Source of the DNA: Bacillota bacterium
GTDB taxonomy: Bacteria > Bacillota > Clostridia > DSM-8532
Assembly (NCBI GenBank): GCA_023443745.1
Contig: JAEZTB010000058.1
Location: 310,001-374,000 of the forward strand
DNA: 64,000 nucleotides
Direction: 5' to 3'
Shown: positions 27,505-36,821 of the stretch, piece after piece
Layout of the letters: every line of letters begins with the position of its first letter
How positions within the stretch are numbered: position 1 is the stretch's first letter
Made by a program: the position numbers and the translations under genes
The notes under the pieces: generated by a model
Databases searched by the model: none
What the model was told of the DNA's origin: nothing
Seen by the model: only the letters and a program-made list of their open reading frames with translations

Positions 27505-28154
27505 CGTGTACCTCCTAAAAATGTTTTTTCTCTATAGGAGGTAAAAACTCCACCTGTCAGAGAAATTCCTATTAATTAATAAATTATTTTTTCTTTAATT
27601 CTTTAATTCTTTTTTTCTTTATTTCTTTTTCGCTTTATTTCTTTAATTAAATAAAGTAATATTCATTATTATACTTATAAAAATAACGTGGTACAATTAT
27701 ATAATAAAATGTATTTTAAATCAAACAAATGTTCGAATTTTAGTACTTCTTGGAATGTGCTTTTTCGACCTTCAGGCCTCTTCTCTAACCTTTTTGATAA
27801 ATCCTTCTTCAACCAGTATAATTTTCCTTAGTATATTTTACGTTTTTTAGTTCTTTTCTTGCTTTATTGAATGATAGCATTTATAATAGTTCAAGTAGAT
27901 AAATAAAAATATAAATATATTTATTTTCACTGATAACACACAACTATGATTGCATGCGCTTTTGGGACAAAAACATCAGAATGCTTATATGAAATTTACT
28001 AAAGCTATTTGAAAGGTATTCACCCCGAAGTTGCAAAATGGATAAAAAATACAGCCAAGGCAAGTAAATTTCGGAATAGTAATTTAGCTTTTGCAATAAG
28101 CTTTACGAAAATATATGTCTTTGGCAAACAAATAGTAAGGAGTGATATTCTTAT
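27505..28154. other. AT-rich gene-free region between pcrA and oppB
   Basis: These 650 bases lie between divergent operons. The left part (27565-27660) is a run of repeated TTCTTTAA / TTTCTTT units on the plus strand, so purine-rich on the pcrA side. The remainder is AT-rich without a credible ORF, hairpin terminator or known riboswitch. Promoters for both operons must lie here, but no single hexamer pair stands out. Confidence 0.5.
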
Positions 28155-29072
28155 ATGCTGAAGTACATAGTAAAACGTGTGTTTTTGTCTGTGTTTACCC
28201 TTTGGATAGTGGCTACCATTACATTTTTCCTAATGTTCTTGGTACCCGGCGGGCCTTTTTTATCTGAAAAAGCCCCTACGCAGGCCACCATTGATGCGCT
28301 CAATGCCAAATACGGTTTTGATCAGCCAAAACTCGTCCAATATAAGAATTACATGCAAAATGCAATAAAAGGTGATTTGGGTCCTTCTATCAAAAAAAGA
28401 GGCCAAACCGTTAATCAAATTATTTCCCGAGGATTTAAAGTATCGGCAAAGGTCGGTGGCATCGCTATTCTCGTTGCCGTATTAATCGGCGTGCCCCTCG
28501 GCTGCATTGCGGCTTTAAATCGTGGAAAGTGGCTGGATAATGTAATTATCATAATTGCCACATGCGGAATTGCCATACCGGGCTTTGTGGTTGGAACGGT
28601 TCTTATGGTTATCCTAAGTGTAGGGCTTAATCTTTTGCCGACCTACGGTCTTACATCGTGGCGCCATTATATCATGCCAGTCATGGCACTTTCTTTTTAT
28701 CCTACTGCCTATATTTCCCGCCTTATGCGTTCAAGTATGCTTGAAGTTCTGGGCCAGGACTATATGCGTACTGCAAGAGCCAAAGGCTTGTCCCAGTTTT
28801 GGATGCTGTTTAAGCATGCGCTTAGAAATGCAATCCTCCCCGTTGTAACCTACCTTGGTCCCCTGCTCGCCTATACATTGACAGGTAGCTTTGTTGTGGA
28901 AAGTATCTTTACTATTCCCGGCATCGGTAATGAATTCATAAGCTCAATAACAGGCCGGGACTACACCATGATTATGGGAACGACTATTTTCCTTGCAACA
29001 CTCGTAATTGGTATGAATCTATTGGTTGATATTGCTTATAAAATTATAGACCCAAGAATCAAGCTAAAGTAG
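28155..29072 (+). CDS. oppB: Oligopeptide ABC transporter permease OppB
   Basis: A 305-residue membrane protein with the OppB/DppB profile: N-terminal helix MLKYIVKRVFLSVFTLWIVA, a large extracytoplasmic loop, and the EAA motif in YMRTARAKGLSQFWMLFKHA near residue 197. It pairs with OppC to form the peptide channel. AAGGAG precedes the ATG. First gene of oppBCDFA. Confidence 0.94.
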   Translation: MLKYIVKRVFLSVFTLWIVATITFFLMFLVPGGPFLSEKAPTQATIDALNAKYGFDQPKLVQYKNYMQNAIKGDLGPSIKKRGQTVNQIISRGFKVSAKVGGIAILVAVLIGVPLGCIAALNRGKWLDNVIIIIATCGIAIPGFVVGTVLMVILSVGLNLLPTYGLTSWRHYIMPVMALSFYPTAYISRLMRSSMLEVLGQDYMRTARAKGLSQFWMLFKHALRNAILPVVTYLGPLLAYTLTGSFVVESIFTIPGIGNEFISSITGRDYTMIMGTTIFLATLVIGMNLLVDIAYKIIDPRIKLK

Positions 29073-29087
29073 GAAGGATGATTTGAC

Positions 29088-30137
29088 ATGAAAGATACAA
29101 AAAAAATGCCTAGCTTTCAATTAGACGTGTCTGATTTCCTTCCGGCTAATAAGGAAGAGAAACAAAGTCTTGTCGTTATGAGAGAAAGCGTAAGCTTTTG
29201 GCGTGACGGAATCAGGCGTCTTAAGAAAAATAAAATTGCGATGACCAGTTTCGTGATTATTGTATTAACACTCATTTTCGCATTCGTATTGCCAACTTTT
29301 TATCCCTATTCTTACGAGCAGCAAATTCGCGGGAGCGAGAATCTGGCGCCCATGAAATATTCTGCGAAGGAATCAGCCGAAATTGCAAACGGGGGCAAGG
29401 TATTCCCCCATATTCTGGGTACCGATTCACTGGGACGCGACACCATGATACGTCTTATGATGGGAAGCCGGATATCTCTTCTGGTCGGTATTGTCGCCAG
29501 CGCCCTTGTGCTGTTGATCGGTTCATTATATGGTACAGTCGCCGGTTATTTTGGCGGTAAAGTCGATATGATTATGATGCGAATTGTAGATATCATCTAT
29601 ACCATTCCTGATATTCTGGTAATCATTCTTCTAATGGTCACCTTGAAATACCCTCTTCAGGATCTTGCAAGCAATGTTCCAGGATTTGGATGGATTAATA
29701 CGATAGGCGTCGGTCTCATAAGTATATTTATCGTTTTCACCCTGCTTTACTGGGTTGGAATGGCTCGTATTGTAAGAAGCCAGGTTTTAACCTTAAAGGA
29801 ACAGGAGTATGTCACTGCAGCAAGGGCTTTGGGTGCAAGCCATGGTAGGATAATAAAAAAGCATCTTCTTACCAATGTTATGGGAACCCTGATTGTTACG
29901 ACTACCTTACAGATTCCTGCTGCTATTTTTACCGAAAGCTTCTTAAGCTTTATAGGTATCGGAGTTGCAGCGCCCATGCCCAGTTTGGGATCAATGGCAG
30001 CTATAGCCATTGACGGCATCTACTCCTACCCCTATAGGCTTTTGGCACCATCCATCATGATAAGCCTTATTATCCTTTCATTTAATCTATTTGGCGACGG
30101 ATTACGGGATGCCTTTGACCCCAAGCTAAAGAATTGA
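29088..30137 (+). CDS. oppC: Oligopeptide ABC transporter permease OppC
   Basis: A 349-residue permease. A polar N-terminus of about 50 residues precedes the first helix (KIAMTSFVIIVLTLIFAFVL). The family block HILGTDSLGRDTMIRLMMGS and the EAA loop YVTAARALGASHGRIIKKHL are present. Members of this group are often about 300 residues; the extra length is in the N-terminus and in the first loop. It lies 15 bases after oppB. Confidence 0.94.
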   Translation: MKDTKKMPSFQLDVSDFLPANKEEKQSLVVMRESVSFWRDGIRRLKKNKIAMTSFVIIVLTLIFAFVLPTFYPYSYEQQIRGSENLAPMKYSAKESAEIANGGKVFPHILGTDSLGRDTMIRLMMGSRISLLVGIVASALVLLIGSLYGTVAGYFGGKVDMIMMRIVDIIYTIPDILVIILLMVTLKYPLQDLASNVPGFGWINTIGVGLISIFIVFTLLYWVGMARIVRSQVLTLKEQEYVTAARALGASHGRIIKKHLLTNVMGTLIVTTTLQIPAAIFTESFLSFIGIGVAAPMPSLGSMAAIAIDGIYSYPYRLLAPSIMISLIILSFNLFGDGLRDAFDPKLKN

Positions 30138-30147
30138 GGTGCTTAAA

Positions 30148-31149
30148 ATGAGTAAAATGTTATTGAATATCCAAAATGAGCGCCTGTCTTTCTTCACCCC
30201 GGCTGGCGAGGTAAAGGCGCTTAATGACGTATCTATAAAAATGAATGAAGGAGATGTCCTTGGCATAGTTGGCGAAAGCGGCAGTGGAAAAAGCGTTACG
30301 GCCTATTCTTTAATGGGCCTCACTGACCGGGCTGGCAGGATCGTCGGCGGAACCATTGATTTTAACGGTCACCGTATTAACGATATGACTGAGAAGGATA
30401 TGAGAAAAATCCGCGGCAACGAAGTCAGCATTATTTTCCAGGACCCTATGACAAGCCTTAATCCGGTATTCACCATCGGTAATCAAATCCGTGAGGTTAT
30501 CATGCTCCACACGGGCAAGAACCGAAAGCAAGCCAACGAGCGTGCCGTTGAGCTTTTGAACCTTGTTGGAATCAATGAACCCATAAAAAGACTTAAGCAG
30601 TATCCTCATGAATTGTCGGGCGGTATGCGCCAGAGAGTCATGATTGCTATAGCTTTAGCCTGTGAGCCTAAGCTATTGATTGCAGATGAACCCACAACGG
30701 CTCTGGATGTTACCATTCAGGCACAAATTCTTGAGCTTATGATAGAGCTTAAAGAGAAAATCGGAATGTCTATTATTATGATTACCCACGATTTGGGTAT
30801 CGTTGCAAATATGTGTCAAAAGATTGCCGTCATGTATGCGGGCAAGATTGTCGAATATGGCACTGTTGATGAAATTTTCTACGATCCGCAGCATGAGTAT
30901 ACGAAGGGGCTTCTCCGCAGTATTCCGAAGCTTACTGAAAAAGAGCATAAGAAGCTTGTTCCTATTGAAGGTACACCTGTGGATATGCTTAATCCACCGG
31001 CAGGTTGTCCTTTTGCCCCGCGCTGCGATAGCTGTATGAAGATATGCCTCCGGACTATGCCCGAGTACACCACTATTACTGACGATCATTACAGCGCCTG
31101 CTGGCTGCTGCAGAAAAAAGAGTTTGAGCAAGGGGGTGCAACAAAGTGA
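30148..31149 (+). CDS. oppD: Oligopeptide ABC transporter ATP-binding protein OppD
   Basis: A 333-residue ABC ATPase with Walker A GESGSGKSVT, signature LSGGMRQRV, Walker B LLIADEPTTALD and the C-terminal oligopeptide-type extension containing PAGCPFAPRCDSCMKIC, whose cysteines can bind an iron-sulfur cluster. Start at 30148 (ATG, 6 bases after GAGGTG) rather than a GTG that lies inside that site. It overlaps the oppF start. Confidence 0.94.
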   Translation: MSKMLLNIQNERLSFFTPAGEVKALNDVSIKMNEGDVLGIVGESGSGKSVTAYSLMGLTDRAGRIVGGTIDFNGHRINDMTEKDMRKIRGNEVSIIFQDPMTSLNPVFTIGNQIREVIMLHTGKNRKQANERAVELLNLVGINEPIKRLKQYPHELSGGMRQRVMIAIALACEPKLLIADEPTTALDVTIQAQILELMIELKEKIGMSIIMITHDLGIVANMCQKIAVMYAGKIVEYGTVDEIFYDPQHEYTKGLLRSIPKLTEKEHKKLVPIEGTPVDMLNPPAGCPFAPRCDSCMKICLRTMPEYTTITDDHYSACWLLQKKEFEQGGATK

Positions 31150-32117
31150 GCAAAAAGCTAATAGAGGTTCAAAACTTAAAGCAGCATTTCCATGTTGGCG
31201 GAAGCCTTTTTAAGCCCCTTCATGTAAAAGCTGTCGATGATGTGAGTTTGTATATAAATAAAGGTGAAACCCTTGGGCTTGTTGGAGAAAGCGGATGCGG
31301 AAAAACAACAATGGGTCGTACAATTTTGCGTCTCTATGAACCAACTTCCGGTAAAATAATATATGACGGCACCGATATTACGAAAGTCAATATGCTCCCT
31401 TACAGACGCAAGATGCAGATCGTATTTCAGGATCCCTATGCGAGCCTTGACCCTCGAATGACCGTTGGCGATATCGTAGGTGAGGCCATAGATATTCATA
31501 AGCTTGCTCCAACTAAAAAGGACAGACGGGACAAGATCATCAGCATGCTTGAACGAGTCGGCCTAAACAGCGAGCACGCCAACCGGTATCCTCATGAATT
31601 CTCCGGTGGTCAGCGTCAGCGTATAGGAATCGCCCGGGCTCTTGCGGTAGATCCTGAGTTTATCGTCTGTGATGAGCCTATATCGGCCCTTGATGTATCT
31701 ATTCAAGCTCAGGTTGTCAACATGTTTGAGGAATTGCAGGAGACTATGGGGCTTACCTACCTTTTTATAGCCCACGATCTTAGCGTCGTAAAACATATCA
31801 GCCATCGGATAGGCGTCATGTATCTTGGTAAACTGGTGGAGCTTGCGGATAACTTTGAGTTGATATTCCACAGCGTTCATCCCTATACCAGGTCACTTAT
31901 TTCCGCCATTCCCGTTGCTGATCCGTTACAGAGCAGAAGCAGCAAGCGTATCGTTCTTGAGGGCGATGTGCCAAGCCCTGTAAATCCACCCAGTGGCTGC
32001 CGCTTCAGGACACGCTGCCGCTACGCAACCGAGCTCTGTGCCAAGAAAGAGCCGGAGTTTAAGGAAATTTCGTCGGGACATTTTGCTGCATGTCATCATT
32101 TGGACCGCGTACAATAA
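31146..32117 (+). CDS. oppF: Oligopeptide ABC transporter ATP-binding protein OppF
   Basis: A 323-residue ABC ATPase that forms a heterodimer with OppD. It has Walker A GESGCGKTTM, signature FSGGQRQRI, Walker B FIVCDEPISALD and the C-terminal cysteine motif PSGCRFRTRCRYATELC. The start is GTG, overlapping the oppD stop by 4 bases, with AGGGGG upstream. Confidence 0.94.
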   Translation: MSKKLIEVQNLKQHFHVGGSLFKPLHVKAVDDVSLYINKGETLGLVGESGCGKTTMGRTILRLYEPTSGKIIYDGTDITKVNMLPYRRKMQIVFQDPYASLDPRMTVGDIVGEAIDIHKLAPTKKDRRDKIISMLERVGLNSEHANRYPHEFSGGQRQRIGIARALAVDPEFIVCDEPISALDVSIQAQVVNMFEELQETMGLTYLFIAHDLSVVKHISHRIGVMYLGKLVELADNFELIFHSVHPYTRSLISAIPVADPLQSRSSKRIVLEGDVPSPVNPPSGCRFRTRCRYATELCAKKEPEFKEISSGHFAACHHLDRVQ

Positions 32118-32185
32118 GCTATAAGAAAAAACTAGTAATGAATATGGCATTTTCCGGGTAAGCAGTGAGGTTTGCCTGAAGAAAA

Positions 32186-32194
32186 TGTTATAAT
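32186..32194 (+). promoter_or_regulatory. Possible extended -10 promoter before oppA
   Basis: TGTTATAAT is an extended -10 element 43 bases before the oppA start, without a clear -35 box. An internal promoter would explain how the binding protein, needed in excess, is made from the last position of the operon. Confidence 0.4.
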
Positions 32195-32237
32195 ATAACC
32201 CGTACAAATGTACGAGTATAAATTGGAGGGAGAAAAA

Positions 32238-33845
32238 ATGAAAAAAAGGATTGCACTTCTGTTAGCCGCAGTCATGCTTTGCATGGTTATACTTCCCGCT
32301 TGCGGCAGTAAACCCGGTGCCGGACAGACACTTAATGTCAATGTAGGGCCTGATCCCGACACCATTGATCCTGCACTCAACTCTGCTGTTGATGGTGCTA
32401 CCATGATTATTCATACCTTTGAAGGACTTATGACCCTTGACAAGAATGGTACACCAGTTGAAGGACAGTCAAAGAAACCTGATATCTCCGCTGACGGAAA
32501 GGTCTATACCTTCCATCTTCGTGACGGTCTAAAATGGAGCGATGGTAAGGCTATTACAGCCAACGATTTCGTATACTCATGGAACCGTGCCGCCAACCCT
32601 GATACGGCTTCAGACTATGCCTATATGTTTGATGTTATCGAAGGCTATGAGGATGTAACCAATAAGGTTGCAGATGCGAAGCTCAACGTCGTGGCAAAAG
32701 ATGACAAAACGTTGGTTGTAACACTTAATGCCGCTATACCTTACTTCCTTGAGCTTACAGCGTTCCCAACCTTCTCACCTGTTCGTCAGGATCTCGTTGA
32801 GGCGAATAAAGAAGCTTGGGCAACCAAGCCTGAAACTTATATCGGAAATGGTCCTTACAAGGTAACTGAATGGGTTCCCGGTTCACACATCACCATGTCA
32901 AAGAATGAGAACTACTGGAACTTCAAGAACCTCGGTGTTGACCATATCAAGTTTGTCCTCATGGATGACGATGTCGCCATACTCAATGCATTCAAGCAAA
33001 ATGAAATTCTCTTTGCCGATACAATGCCCAATGACGAAATCGATGCTTGGAGAGATAAGCCCGAATTTAATCTGGAAGGTCAGTTGGGTACATATTATGT
33101 ATCCTTTAATGTAACAAAGGCTCCTCTGGACAATCCTCTTGTTCGTCAAGCACTAATTCTTGCTGTTGACCGTGAGTTTATTGTTAAAGAGATCGGTAAA
33201 TCCGGCCAGATTCCTGCAGGTGCCTTTGTTTCTTTAGGATTGACAGATTCAGATCCTAAAAAACAATTCCGTGAAGTCGGCGGAGACTTCTTTAATCCTA
33301 CCGATTATGAAGCCAACCTTGCAAAGGCCAAGGAGCTCCTTGCCCAGGCAGGATACCCTGACGGAAAAGGACTTCCTTCAATTGAGTATCTCTATAACAC
33401 CGGTACAGGCCATCAGGCTATAGGTGAAGCTTTACAGGATATGTGGTCCAAGCTTGGTGTCAACGTAACCCTTGCTTCCCAGGAATGGAATACCTTCCTT
33501 AACACAAGAAAGAATGGTGATTACCAGATCGCTCGTAACGGCTGGCTTGCCGACTACAACGATCCTATCTCCTACCTTGACATGTGGATTACAGGCAGCG
33601 GCAACAACGATGCCCAATGGTCAAACAAAGAATATGATGAATTAATTAAAAAGGTTAAGTCATCCTCTGACTCCAAAGAGCGTTTTGAGCTTATGCACAA
33701 GGCAGAAAAAATCATTTTTGACGAGTGGATGCTGAATCCTCTCTACTACTATGTTGATCTCTTCCTGATCAGCCCGAAGGTTGAAGGCTTCTGGTCTTCA
33801 CCCCTTGGATACAAGTACTTCATGTATTCATCAATTAAAGACTAA
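32238..33845 (+). CDS. oppA: Peptide-binding lipoprotein OppA
   Basis: A 535-residue family 5 solute-binding protein. The signal peptide ends in a lipobox (ILPACGSK), and the mature part shows the family marks DPDTIDPALNSAVDGATMI, YTFHLRDGLKWSDGKAITANDFVYSW (only its core WSDGKAITANDFVYSW is diagnostic) and NDPISYLDMW. It captures oligopeptides outside the cell for OppBCDF. The ATG at 32238 is chosen because GGAGGGAGAAAAA precedes it and the sequence then opens as a signal peptide. A strong terminator follows. Confidence 0.95.
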   Translation: MKKRIALLLAAVMLCMVILPACGSKPGAGQTLNVNVGPDPDTIDPALNSAVDGATMIIHTFEGLMTLDKNGTPVEGQSKKPDISADGKVYTFHLRDGLKWSDGKAITANDFVYSWNRAANPDTASDYAYMFDVIEGYEDVTNKVADAKLNVVAKDDKTLVVTLNAAIPYFLELTAFPTFSPVRQDLVEANKEAWATKPETYIGNGPYKVTEWVPGSHITMSKNENYWNFKNLGVDHIKFVLMDDDVAILNAFKQNEILFADTMPNDEIDAWRDKPEFNLEGQLGTYYVSFNVTKAPLDNPLVRQALILAVDREFIVKEIGKSGQIPAGAFVSLGLTDSDPKKQFREVGGDFFNPTDYEANLAKAKELLAQAGYPDGKGLPSIEYLYNTGTGHQAIGEALQDMWSKLGVNVTLASQEWNTFLNTRKNGDYQIARNGWLADYNDPISYLDMWITGSGNNDAQWSNKEYDELIKKVKSSSDSKERFELMHKAEKIIFDEWMLNPLYYYVDLFLISPKVEGFWSSPLGYKYFMYSSIKD

Positions 33846-33877
33846 TTTTATAGGGTGAGATCATTTTTCACCTTACC

Positions 33878-33904
33878 AAGGGAGGGCAAAGTGCCCTCCC
33901 TTTT
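33878..33904 (+). terminator. Terminator of the opp operon
   Basis: AAGGGAGGGCA and TGCCCTCCCTT form an 11-bp stem with a 3-base loop, followed by TTTT. Confidence 0.92.
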
Positions 33905-33963
33905 ATTTATGCCGTGTTTAATGCATTTAATATGATTTACATAATGCAGAATCCTTCTGTAAA

Positions 33964-33972
33964 TGGTATAAT
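33964..33972 (+). promoter_or_regulatory. Extended -10 promoter of the FAD oxidoreductase gene
   Basis: TGGTATAAT, an extended -10 element with a perfect TATAAT, lies 35 bases before the ATG at 34007. No good -35 box is visible. Confidence 0.5.
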
Positions 33973-34006
33973 AGATCGGCATTTGTTTTTCCAGGAGGTA
34001 TTAAGT

Positions 34007-35416
34007 ATGAAGAAGACACAATATGATGCTATAATTGTTGGATGCGGTACCGCGGGAATTTTTGCCGGCTATGAGCTGCAAAAGCTGATGCCGGGAATGG
34101 ATATTCTCATGCTTGAGCAGGGTTACAACATTTATAATAGACGATGCCCCATTGTGGACAAGAAGGTTGAATCCTGCATTAACTGCAACTCTTGCGGCAT
34201 TATGAATGGTTTTGGCGGTGCAGGTGCCTTCTCGGACGGAAAGTATAATTTTACCACGCAATTCGGTGGTTGGTTAAGTGATTACCTGGACGCCGAAGTT
34301 ATCATGAACCTTATTGAATATGTGGATACCGTCAACGTAGACTTCGGTGCAACATTGCAGCGCTTTTCAACTAATACACCCGAAGCCCGTGAGATCTCCA
34401 GAAAGGCCCTTTCTCATGATCTCCATCTATTGGATGCCGAAGTAAAGCATTTGGGAACAGAAAATAACAGGCAGATTCTATCCCGTATATTTGACTATCT
34501 TAACGAACGTGTTGAGATTTGCTGTAATTCTAACGTTGAATCAATCGAAAAACAAGGCGACGGCTATAAGATCCTCCTCTCCGGCGGACAAGAAGCCTTA
34601 TGCCGTTATCTCATTGTTGCTCCCGGCCGATCCGGTGCCGAATGGTTTGCAACACAATGCAGAAACCTAGATCTTCAGCTCATTAATAACCAGGTGGATA
34701 TCGGAGTACGTGTGGAGCTTCCGGCAAGAATCTTTGAAAGTATTACAGACATTGTCTATGAATCAAAATTCCTTTACAGGACCAAGCAATATGGGGATTT
34801 AGTGCGGACTTTCTGTATGAATCCCTACGGACATGTGGTCAGCGAAAATGTTGACGGGATTATCACGGTTAATGGACACAGCTATACCGATCCTTCCCTG
34901 AGAAGTGAAAATACAAACTTTGCGCTATTAGTGAGCAACCGTTTTACAAAGCCATTTAACGAGCCGTATCAGTACGGTAAGCGCATTGCTTCTCTATCCA
35001 ACATGCTGGGCGGAGGTGTCCTTGTTCAGCGTTTCGGTGATCTGATCAAGGGAAAACGCACAAACGAGCACCGTATGGCACAAAGCTTTACTAAACCGAC
35101 TATGAAAGCTACTCCGGGGGATTTAAGCCTTGTGCTTACCAAGCGGCATCTGGATAATATCATCGAGATGATCATGGCCCTGGATAAAATTGCACCCGGA
35201 ACTGCCAATGCAGATACCTTACTGTATGGCGTAGAAGTAAAATTCTACAGTTCAAGGCTAGTGTTAAACAGTGAGTTTGAAACAGAGCTTCCCAACTTCT
35301 TCGCAATCGGCGATGGTGCCGGCATAACGCGTGGACTCTCGCAGGCTGCGGCAAGCGGCGTCCATGTAGCCAGGGTCATATCGTCAAAATCAACTGAACA
35401 CCCCAGCCAATCCTGA
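34007..35416 (+). CDS. FAD-dependent dehydrogenase of the COG2509 type
   Basis: A 469-residue flavoprotein with an N-terminal dinucleotide-binding motif (IIVGCGTAGIFAGYELQ, residues 9-25) and a C-terminal FAIGDGAGITRGLSQAAASG that closes the FAD site. Between them a four-cysteine cluster (Cys47, Cys57, Cys60, Cys63) precedes NGFGGAGAFSDGKYN. This layout fits the uncharacterised FAD-dependent dehydrogenases related to geranylgeranyl reductase-like proteins. The cysteines could hold an iron-sulfur cluster or be redox active. Start at 34007 has AGGAGG upstream; an in-frame ATG at 33914 would cover the promoter. Substrate unknown. Confidence 0.82.
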   Translation: MKKTQYDAIIVGCGTAGIFAGYELQKLMPGMDILMLEQGYNIYNRRCPIVDKKVESCINCNSCGIMNGFGGAGAFSDGKYNFTTQFGGWLSDYLDAEVIMNLIEYVDTVNVDFGATLQRFSTNTPEAREISRKALSHDLHLLDAEVKHLGTENNRQILSRIFDYLNERVEICCNSNVESIEKQGDGYKILLSGGQEALCRYLIVAPGRSGAEWFATQCRNLDLQLINNQVDIGVRVELPARIFESITDIVYESKFLYRTKQYGDLVRTFCMNPYGHVVSENVDGIITVNGHSYTDPSLRSENTNFALLVSNRFTKPFNEPYQYGKRIASLSNMLGGGVLVQRFGDLIKGKRTNEHRMAQSFTKPTMKATPGDLSLVLTKRHLDNIIEMIMALDKIAPGTANADTLLYGVEVKFYSSRLVLNSEFETELPNFFAIGDGAGITRGLSQAAASGVHVARVISSKSTEHPSQS

Positions 35417-35424
35417 AAGACGTG

Positions 35425-35457
35425 AAAAAAAACTGAGCCTTCACGCTCAGTTTTTTT
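35425..35457. terminator. Bidirectional terminator between FAD gene and spoVT
   Basis: ACTGAGC and GCTCAGT form the stem, flanked by eight A on the left and seven T on the right, between convergent genes. Confidence 0.92.
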
Positions 35458-35492
35458 GTATTCTTTGGGCTATGCGTTTTGCTTCGCAAAGC

Positions 35493-36047
35493 TTACTGTT
35501 CCATATGGCGGCCCAGGAAACCTGCGGCAGATTGCACAAGCTTTGTTTCCACATCTCCCATTTTAGCCTTGGGGTCAGTGGAGAGCATGAGTACAGCCCC
35601 AATGGCATCCCCTTCTGAGATAATGGGCGATATAACCTGGCAGGTATATTTAGTTCCGCCTTTTTCATCGCTGATTACCGGAATTCTTTGAGCTTCAGAT
35701 GATTGCGCAATGAACATATCACGGTTTTCGATGACTTTTTCAATATCAGGGCTTAATGCCTTTTCCAGCAGCTCCTTTTTGGATCCGCCGGATACGGCTA
35801 TAATTGAATCTCTATCGGCTACTGCTATGATGTGTCCGCTTGTATTGTGAAGTGATTCTGCATAGGCTTCCGCAAAATCTCCAAGTTCACCTATAGGCGA
35901 ATATTTCTTTAAAATGACTTCTCCTTCTCGATCTGTGTAAATCTCCAGAGGGTCACCTTCTCGAATCCTCAAAGTTCTTCTTATTTCCTTAGGTATAACT
36001 ACTCTTCCAAGGTCATCGATCCTTCTTACAATACCGGTCGCTTTCAA
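35493..36047 (-). CDS. spoVT: Stage V sporulation protein T, AbrB-family regulator
   Basis: A 184-residue regulator. The N-terminal 50 residues form an AbrB/MazE-type DNA-binding domain (MKATGIVRRIDDLGRVVIPK, RTLRIREGDPLEIY), and residues 55-184 a GAF-like domain. This two-domain layout is specific to SpoVT, which tunes sigma-G-dependent genes in the forespore. The start is TTG with AAAGGAGG 10 bases upstream. A sigma-G-like promoter lies upstream. Confidence 0.95.
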   Translation of the reverse strand: MKATGIVRRIDDLGRVVIPKEIRRTLRIREGDPLEIYTDREGEVILKKYSPIGELGDFAEAYAESLHNTSGHIIAVADRDSIIAVSGGSKKELLEKALSPDIEKVIENRDMFIAQSSEAQRIPVISDEKGGTKYTCQVISPIISEGDAIGAVLMLSTDPKAKMGDVETKLVQSAAGFLGRHMEQ

Positions 36048-36093
36048 AATATGTGCCTCCTTTCGAGCCCGTTGTCTAAATTTGTATCATCCA

Positions 36094-36122
36094 TAGTATT
36101 GGATTTTTTCCTTGATTTATGC
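36094..36122 (-). promoter_or_regulatory. Possible sigma-G promoter of spoVT
   Basis: On the minus strand GCATAA is followed after 15 bases by CAATACTA, similar to the sigma-G pattern (GHATR and CATNNTA). It sits about 45 bases before the spoVT start. In Bacillus spoVT is sigma-G dependent. Confidence 0.4.
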
Positions 36123-36123
36123 A

Positions 36124-36156
36124 AAAAAGAGAGCTTCTGATGAAAGCTCTCTTTTT
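36124..36156 (-). terminator. Terminator downstream of efp
   Basis: AAAAAGAGAGCTT and AAGCTCTCTTTTT form a 13-bp stem. It ends in T on both strands and separates efp from spoVT. Confidence 0.9.
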
Positions 36157-36182
36157 AATATCTGTTTTATGATCTATAAAGT

Positions 36183-36740
36183 TTATGCTCTTTCCAAATA
36201 CTCACCCGTTCTGGTATCGACTCGGATTTTTTCGCCCTGGTTGATGAAAAGAGGAACCTTTACCTGAGCACCGGTTTCAACAGTTGCAGGCTTTGATGCA
36301 CCTGTTGCCGTATCTCCTTTAAAACCGGGTTCCGTCTCGATAATCTCCAGCTCTACAAACATAGGGGGCTCAATACCGAAAACATTGTCCTTGTAAGAGA
36401 GTATCTTGCAAACCGTATTCTCTTTGACAAATTTAAGCGCATCGCCTATTTTAGACAAATTAATGGGCATCTGCTCATAGTTTTCTGTATCCATAAAGTA
36501 CGCAAGGTCGCCATCACTGTATAGATACTCCATGTCTCTTCTGCTTATCTGAGCCCTTTCAAATTTATCTGAAGGATTGAAAGTACGCTCAATTGTAGAA
36601 CCTGTTATGACATTTCTGATTTTTGTTCTGACAAAAGCCGCACCTTTTCCAGGCTTGACATGTTGAAATTCAATTATTTGAAATACTTGTCCTTCCATTT
36701 CGAAGGTTATGCCATTTCTAAAATCACCTGCAACTACCAT
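36183..36740 (-). CDS. efp: Elongation factor P
   Basis: A 185-residue three-domain translation factor that relieves ribosome stalling at proline runs. It begins MVVAGDFRNGITFEMEGQ and contains the domain I loop HVKPGKGAAFVRTK, with Lys as the modification site, then the OB-fold domains with GDTATGASKPATVETGAQVKVPLFI (in part) and a final RVDTRTGEYLERA. Length is standard. It follows the aroQ-pepP pair in the same direction after about 80 bases and is the last gene before its terminator. Confidence 0.97.
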   Translation of the reverse strand: MVVAGDFRNGITFEMEGQVFQIIEFQHVKPGKGAAFVRTKIRNVITGSTIERTFNPSDKFERAQISRRDMEYLYSDGDLAYFMDTENYEQMPINLSKIGDALKFVKENTVCKILSYKDNVFGIEPPMFVELEIIETEPGFKGDTATGASKPATVETGAQVKVPLFINQGEKIRVDTRTGEYLERA

Positions 36741-36821
36741 ATTCAGTGAACCTCTCTCTCAAAATCGTCAAAATCTTACCATTTTATATTAAGCCATTAT
36801 TGTTTCTATTGCAAGGGAAAG

